DNA of 24,051 nt. Source: Actinomycetes bacterium (lineage in GTDB: Bacteria > Actinomycetota > Thermoleophilia > Solirubrobacterales > Solirubrobacteraceae). Below the pieces are notes generated by a model. That model was not told the DNA's origin. It did no database searches and saw only the letters and a program-made list of their open reading frames with translations. The translations under genes were made by a program, and so were the position numbers. Position 1 is the stretch's first letter; each line of letters opens with the position of its first letter. Positions 19,868 through 24,051 of the stretch are shown in pieces. The DNA is taken from positions 1-24,051 of the forward strand of contig JAEYAL010000170.1 of the NCBI GenBank assembly GCA_023404805.1. The letters are read 5' to 3'.

Positions 19868-21751
19868 ATGGAGATAGCAACCGGAACTAAGAGAGCAGTG
19901 ATTTACCTACGGGTGTCCACGGCCGAGCAGGCGCAGAAGGGCGCAGGGAACGAGGGCTTCTCACTTCCGGCGCAGCGAGAGGCGTGCGCCAAACGAAGCC
20001 GAGCGCTTTCAGCCACCGTCGTCGAAGAGTTCGTCGAGCGCGGAGCCTCCGGTCGCACCGCCCAACGACCGGCGCTGCAAGCCATGCTGGCGCGCCTTCA
20101 AGAGGAGCCTGTCGACTACGTCATCGTCCACAAGCTCGACCGGCTCGCGCGAAACCGTGCGGACGATGTGGCGATCGTGATGGCGATCCGAAAGAGCGGC
20201 GCCCAAGTCGTCTCCGTGTCCGAGAATGTCGATGAGACACCGTCCGGGCTGCTGCTCCACGGCATCATGAGCTCGATCGCGGAGTTCTACTCGAGCAACC
20301 TAGGCGCCGAAGTTCGCAAGGGAACCACGGCCAAAGCTCGTCAGGGAGGCACTCCGTACCGGGCGCCGCTTGGTTACCTGAACCGACGGGAAGACATCGA
20401 TGGCCGTGAGGTTCGGTCAGTCGTTGTAGACCCCGAACGCGGCCCTCGAATCGCCGCTGCGTTTGACCTTTACGCCACCGGCGAGTATTCGCTATCGGAC
20501 CTCGCAGGGATCCTGGAAGCGAACGGCCTGCGCAACCGCCCCAAGGTCGGCAAGCCGAGCCAGCCGATCGGGAGCAACCGATTGCGGTCGATTCTCCGCT
20601 GCCCCTACTACGCGGGTGTCGTGTCCTACGGCGGCAAAGAGTACGCAGGGACTCATCAGCCTTTGGTTGACGCAGAAACCTGGGAGCGCGTCCAGCAGCT
20701 GCTCGACTCTCGCCGAACGAGCGGCGAGCGCTCATGGCGGCATCACCACTACCTGCGTGGCTCGATCTATTGCGCCGCGTGCGGGAGCAGGCTGATCTAC
20801 ACACGCGCCAACGGCAACGGTGGAACCTACGAGTACTTCGTCTGCAGCGGCCGCTCCCGAGGGATCTGCAAGCAGCGCCATCATCGGGCGCGTGCCGTTG
20901 AACAAGCAATCGAGCGGTACTACCGGACCGTCGCGCTGAGTTTCATCGGCACCGCGGAGCGTGTTCGACAAGACGTCGAGACGTATCTCGCCGGCCTTGC
21001 CGAGGGCAACGAAGCCGAACGGGAAAGAGTCACGGGCGCGCTGCTGAAGCTTGAGCAGCAAGAGCGCAAGCTCCTTCAGGCGTACTACTCGGACGATGTA
21101 AGCCAAGACCTCTACCGCGAGGAGCGCACACGCATCAAAGAAGAACGCCAGGCCGCGGACAGACTGGCCGCCGAACTCGAGAACGATCACAGCCAAGCTC
21201 TCGACGCCCTGGATGTGGCACTCGGCCTGCTCGACCGAGTTGACGAGGCTTACCTGCGAGCCCCCGAAGAGGCTCGCCGCCTGCTGAACCAGGCCATCTT
21301 CGCCCGCATTGAGATCTGGCAGGAGCAGGTCGAGGCTGCAGAGCTCGCCGAACCGTTCGACACGCTGAACGCTGGCTGGGGACGCGATGTGGTGCGGCCA
21401 CGGACGCAGACGCGGACCGAAACAGACGCGCAACCCGGATGGACGGTCCGCTGGGGCGCAGACTTCGGCCAAACAGCTGACCCTGGAAACGCAAAAACCT
21501 CCAGGCTTCTTAAAAAGCCTGGAGGTTCGAACGTCGTCTCTTTGATACCCCCGGCGGGACTCGAACCCGCGACCGTCAGATTAAAAGTCTGCTGCTCTAA
21601 CCAACTGAGCTACAGGGGCTCGACGAGCGTACCGAGGTGGCGGGCGGCGGGCGACTGCGGGGTGCCTGCGGCGTGGCCTCGAGCGGTCGCGGGCGGCTGG
21701 AGGCGCGCCGACGCTGGATCCGGCCGTCCGAACGGCGCGGCGCCGCCCTAG
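19868..21751 (+). CDS. Large serine recombinase (site-specific integrase)
   Basis: 627 residues from ATG 19868, with AGGAGG 6 bases upstream; a longer start at 19754 crosses the promoter and is rejected. Resolvase catalytic domain about 9-155: AVIYLRVSTAEQ with nucleophile Ser17, VDYVIVHKLDRLARN, and GIMSSIAEFYSSNLGAEVRKG. Recombinase domain about 160-290 (APLGYLNRRED, LRSILRCPYYAGVVSYGGKE). Zinc ribbon about 301-335 (YCAACGSRL, FVCSGRSRGICKQ). Long coiled coil about 370-480 (LLKLEQQERKLLQAYYSDDV). Such enzymes join attP and attB through a 2-base staggered break. From about residue 541 on, the frame is encoded by the tRNA-Lys terminator and the antisense of the tRNA (SLIPPAGLEPATVRL), so the native tail is lost or depends on the integration site. 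It probably inserted the accessory DNA to its left next to tRNA-Lys. Confidence 0.88.
   Translation: MEIATGTKRAVIYLRVSTAEQAQKGAGNEGFSLPAQREACAKRSRALSATVVEEFVERGASGRTAQRPALQAMLARLQEEPVDYVIVHKLDRLARNRADDVAIVMAIRKSGAQVVSVSENVDETPSGLLLHGIMSSIAEFYSSNLGAEVRKGTTAKARQGGTPYRAPLGYLNRREDIDGREVRSVVVDPERGPRIAAAFDLYATGEYSLSDLAGILEANGLRNRPKVGKPSQPIGSNRLRSILRCPYYAGVVSYGGKEYAGTHQPLVDAETWERVQQLLDSRRTSGERSWRHHHYLRGSIYCAACGSRLIYTRANGNGGTYEYFVCSGRSRGICKQRHHRARAVEQAIERYYRTVALSFIGTAERVRQDVETYLAGLAEGNEAERERVTGALLKLEQQERKLLQAYYSDDVSQDLYREERTRIKEERQAADRLAAELENDHSQALDALDVALGLLDRVDEAYLRAPEEARRLLNQAIFARIEIWQEQVEAAELAEPFDTLNAGWGRDVVRPRTQTRTETDAQPGWTVRWGADFGQTADPGNAKTSRLLKKPGGSNVVSLIPPAGLEPATVRLKVCCSNQLSYRGSTSVPRWRAAGDCGVPAAWPRAVAGGWRRADAGSGRPNGAAPP
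21493..21527 (-). terminator. Terminator of tRNA-Lys
   Basis: AACCTCCAGGCTT (21496-21508) pairs perfectly with AAGCCTGGAGGTT (21515-21527) over a 6-base loop. On the minus strand the stem is followed by a T-run, 19 bases past the tRNA 3' end. It lies inside the recombinase reading frame. Confidence 0.85.
21546..21619 (-). tRNA. tRNA-Lys (anticodon TTT)
   Basis: 74 bases on the minus strand. The acceptor GCCCCTG pairs with CGGGGGT (with G-U pairs), the D arm is GCTCAGTTGGTTAGAGC, the anticodon loop CTTTTAA gives TTT, and the T arm GCGGG-TTCGAGT-CCCGC is perfect, with discriminator A. CCA is not encoded. One end pair of the anticodon stem (G-A) is mismatched. Its 3' end faces the recombinase, the usual side for integration. 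Confidence 0.95.
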
Positions 21752-21763
21752 ACTGCTCGGCCC

Positions 21764-22978
21764 ATGGCTCGGCTCCCAGACGGCGACCCCGCACCGCCCG
21801 ACGGCGCCCTTCCGGAGGCATCGCTGGCGGGGCTCGACGGGCCGCCGTTCGGCGTCTACGTGCACGTCCCGTTCTGCCAGACCCGCTGCGGTTACTGCGA
21901 CTTCAACACGTACGTGCCCGGCGAGGACGGGGCCGCGGCGGCCGCGAGCTACGTCGACGCGCTGATCGCCGAGCTGGAGTTCGCGCGATCGGTGCTCGGG
22001 GATGGCGTCCCCGCGGCGCAGACGGTGTTCTTCGGCGGCGGCACGCCGACGCTGCTGCCGCCGGGCGAGCTCGCGCGGCTGCTGGGCGCAGTCCGCGACA
22101 CGTTCGGGATCGAACCGGGCGCCGAGATCACAACCGAGGCGAACCCGGAGTCGGTCGACCCGCGGTCGCTGGCGGCGCTCCGCGAGGCCGGCTTCAACCG
22201 GATCTCGCTGGGGATGCAGAGCGCGGTGCCATCGGTGCTGAAGACCCTCGACCGCGTCCACACGCCGGGCCGCGCGATCGCCGCGGCGCACGAGGCGCGC
22301 GCGGCAGGGTTCGACCAGGTCAGCGTCGACCTGATCTATGGCACGCCCGGCGAGACCGCCGCCGACTGGGAGACGTCGCTGCACGCTGCGCTTGAGGCGG
22401 AGCCCACCCACGTCAGCGCGTACTCGCTCGTCGTCGAGCCGGGGACGCTGATGGCCGCGCAGGTGCGCCGCGGCGAGCTGGTCGTGCCGGGCGAAGACGT
22501 GATCGTCGACCGCTTCGAGACCGCCGACCGCATCCTCTCGGCGGGCGGGCTGCACTGGTACGAGACGTGCTCGTTCGCGGTCGACGAGGCCGCCTACTGC
22601 CAGCACAACCTCGGCTACTGGCGCGGCGGCAACTGGTGGGGCGCCGGGCCGGGCGCCCACTCGCACGTTGGCGGGGTGCGCTGGTGGAACGAGCTCCACC
22701 CGCGCACGTGGGCTGCGAAGATCGCAGCCGGTGAATCACCGGCCGCCGGCCGCGAGGTGCCCGACGACGAAGCCGTCCTCCTCGAGCAGGTGATGCTCGG
22801 GCTGCGGCTCGCCGAAGGCGTCGACCTCGCGCTGCTCAGCACCGAAGGCCGCGAGGCCGCCGACCGCCATCTCGCGGGCGGCCTGCTCGACCCCGCCAAG
22901 TTCGACGCGGGCCGGGCCGCGCTCACGCTGAAGGGCCGCCTGCTCGCCGACCCGGTGACGCTCGACCTCGCGGTCTGA
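21764..22978 (+). CDS. hemW: HemW, radical SAM haem chaperone (coproporphyrinogen III oxidase-like)
   Basis: 404 residues from ATG 21764. The radical SAM motif CQTRCGYCDF gives Cys38, Cys42 and Cys45 for the 4Fe-4S cluster. The residue two after the last Cys is Phe, not the extra Cys of true HemN. FFGGGTPTLL and EITTEANPESVD are SAM-binding elements. HNLGYWRGGNWWGAGPGAHS holds the HNxxYW motif typical of HemW. HemW proteins bind haem and pass it to partners rather than oxidising coproporphyrinogen; older annotations call them oxygen-independent oxidases. Full length for the family. It is the first gene to the right of the tRNA-Lys and reads as core chromosome. It is convergent with the cupredoxin gene (16 bases between). 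Confidence 0.93.
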   Translation: MARLPDGDPAPPDGALPEASLAGLDGPPFGVYVHVPFCQTRCGYCDFNTYVPGEDGAAAAASYVDALIAELEFARSVLGDGVPAAQTVFFGGGTPTLLPPGELARLLGAVRDTFGIEPGAEITTEANPESVDPRSLAALREAGFNRISLGMQSAVPSVLKTLDRVHTPGRAIAAAHEARAAGFDQVSVDLIYGTPGETAADWETSLHAALEAEPTHVSAYSLVVEPGTLMAAQVRRGELVVPGEDVIVDRFETADRILSAGGLHWYETCSFAVDEAAYCQHNLGYWRGGNWWGAGPGAHSHVGGVRWWNELHPRTWAAKIAAGESPAAGREVPDDEAVLLEQVMLGLRLAEGVDLALLSTEGREAADRHLAGGLLDPAKFDAGRAALTLKGRLLADPVTLDLAV

Positions 22979-22994
22979 GGCGTCATCCGCGGCG

Positions 22995-23935
22995 CTAGTA
23001 CACCTGGAACGGCGTGTTCATCTTCTGGTGGCCCGGCACCGTGCAGATGAGCAGGTAGCGGCCTGCGGCGAGCGTGAGCGTGGCGGCGCGCGTCTGGCCG
23101 GCCGGGATCTCGCCGGCGATCCTCACGAGCTCGCCGTCGATCTCGCCCTTCGCATTGGCCTGGGCGATGTAGGCGTTGTGCTCGAACGAACCGGACGCGT
23201 CGATGTTCTCGAACGTGAAGTTCACGGCTCCCGCCGGGGCGCACGCGCGCGACAACGTGTACTTCTCAAACGCGTCGTACGACGTGAGCTTGATCGCGGG
23301 ACCGGCTGGCGTGCAGGACTCCCAGGTGAAGCCCGGCGCGGTCGGCGTCGTGCCCGCCGGCGTCGTGGTCGCAGGAGTGGTCGACGCCGGAGTCTCGCCG
23401 TCGGCCACCGGCGCGGTCGACGGCTTCGGCCCCGGCGTCGCGCCCTCCGGCGCCGTCACGCCCGGCTTCGTCTCGCCCGCGGGCTTCCTGGACGCGGCGA
23501 TCAGCTCGCGCCGCTGCTTCAGGCAAGCCGTACGGCGCTTGCGGTCGGCCTTGCCGAGCTTTGACGGGCGCGTGGCTTTCAGCAGTTTCTGGCACCGCTT
23601 GCTGAGGCGCTTTGTCGCCTGAGCCTCGGTGAGCGCGAGGGGGCTGCCAGAAGCTCGAGCGCTGCAACGCGTGGCCCGCCGTCTAGCGCCACCGAACCAG
23701 TCGCAGCGCTCGCCGGAGCGGCCAATAGCCCGCGCAGCGGACGCGTTATGAGCGGCCGGGCTGCGGTTCCGATCTCAAAGCCCATACCTCCACCCAGCAC
23801 CGCGATCTGGCGCCCCGACGACGGCGCTGCTGCAGCGTGATGCGTGTGCCCGACCGGCGCCGCCGGTGCCGGCGCTGCGATCGCGCCTGCGACCAGCAGC
23901 GCGACGGAGGTTTGGCGTCCCAGCAAGCAGCGCAT
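22995..23935 (-). pseudogene. Secreted cupredoxin-domain protein split by a one-base frameshift
   Basis: Two minus-strand frames join into one gene. The first (23935 to 23579) starts at ATG with a signal peptide (VALLVAGAIAAPAPAAPVG). The second (open from beyond 23700 to the stop at 22995) has no ATG, GTG or TTG before 23459. It reads LALTEAQATKRLSKRCQKLL, RTACLKQRRELIAAS, a Pro/Thr linker, then a cupredoxin domain with NFTFENIDASGSFEHNAYI and ending ICTVPGHQKMNTPFQVY: copper ligands His, Cys, His, Met are all present. Adding one C to the C5 tract at 23639-23643 fuses the frames into about 314 codons. So this is either a true frameshift or a base-call error. Intact, it would be an exported type I copper protein, perhaps in electron transfer or metal handling. 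Confidence 0.75.
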
Positions 23936-23947
23936 CCTGCATCAACA

Positions 23948-23961
23948 TAAGGGTTGCCTAA
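23948..23961. promoter_or_regulatory. DtxR/IdeR-like iron box upstream of the cupredoxin gene
   Basis: TAAGGGTTGCCTAA fits 12 of the first 14 positions of the DtxR/IdeR consensus TWAGGTTAGSCTAA and ends 13 bases before the cupredoxin ATG. The second half of the full 19-base site is weak, so this is tentative. Confidence 0.3.
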
Positions 23962-24001
23962 TCATCGTGCGTGGCGGGCCGCACGTCAGCGAGTGCGGCG
24001 T

Positions 24002-24037
<36 letters not shown>

Positions 24038-24051
24038 ACGCCGAACACGGG

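Noticed and set aside
15265..21530. Candidate att pair sharing TTCGAAC at 15267 and 21525
   Set aside because: Only seven palindromic bases are shared, which is expected by chance. No longer copy of the tRNA-Lys 3' end was found in the window, so the left end of the element is not defined.
21581..22699. 372-residue minus-strand frame ending in the tRNA region
   Set aside because: It is antisense to hemW, whose radical SAM motifs are unmistakable.

Overview
The window is about 24 kb of high-GC DNA with strong G/C bias at third codon positions, GTG and TTG starts, and secreted proteins of the DUF6801, fibronectin-III and delta-60/RTX kinds. Together these suggest an actinomycetote, most likely of the Thermoleophilia/Solirubrobacterales type. 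That placement is inference from gene content; there is no rRNA here.

Left part (1-11.0 kb), apparently resident chromosome, mostly minus strand. It holds a very large secreted protein with a delta-60 beta-propeller followed by RTX-like calcium-binding repeats (running off the left edge); an operon of a DUF6801 surface protein, a secreted lipase and a TetR regulator; a longer DUF6801 + 3x FN3 paralogue; a second, divergent TetR regulator; and a membrane GGDEF protein with a degenerate signature motif.

Middle part (11.2-21.5 kb), an accessory/defence region ending at a tRNA-Lys gene. It holds a NaeI-family restriction endonuclease with no adjacent methyltransferase; two small unknown proteins; a CBASS operon (S-4TM pore effector translationally coupled to a CD-NTase) that carries the C-terminal half of a second, different CD-NTase directly upstream; a scarred AT-richer interval with a terminator, a Fur-like box and a possible recombinase relic; a RelA/SpoT-domain protein; a lipoprotein; an unknown protein; a PASTA membrane protein; a 5'-truncated DNA methyltransferase; a small coiled-coil protein; and a large serine recombinase whose reading frame runs straight through the tRNA-Lys gene. 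The mixture of intact and broken defence genes beside a recombinase and a tRNA suggests repeated integration and decay.

Right part (21.5-24.05 kb), core-like again: tRNA-Lys(TTT) with its terminator, hemW, and a cupredoxin-type secreted protein that is split by an apparent one-base frameshift in a C5 tract. The window ends in a 7-G/23-C homopolymer that is probably an assembly or sequencing artefact.

How the genes may work together: the middle region reads as an anti-phage island. The CD-NTase would make a cyclic nucleotide that opens the S-4TM membrane effector, the NaeI-like enzyme would cut foreign DNA, and the RelA/SpoT-domain protein may be an alarmone-type growth inhibitor. The left region looks like a secreted degradative and surface-protein cluster under TetR control.
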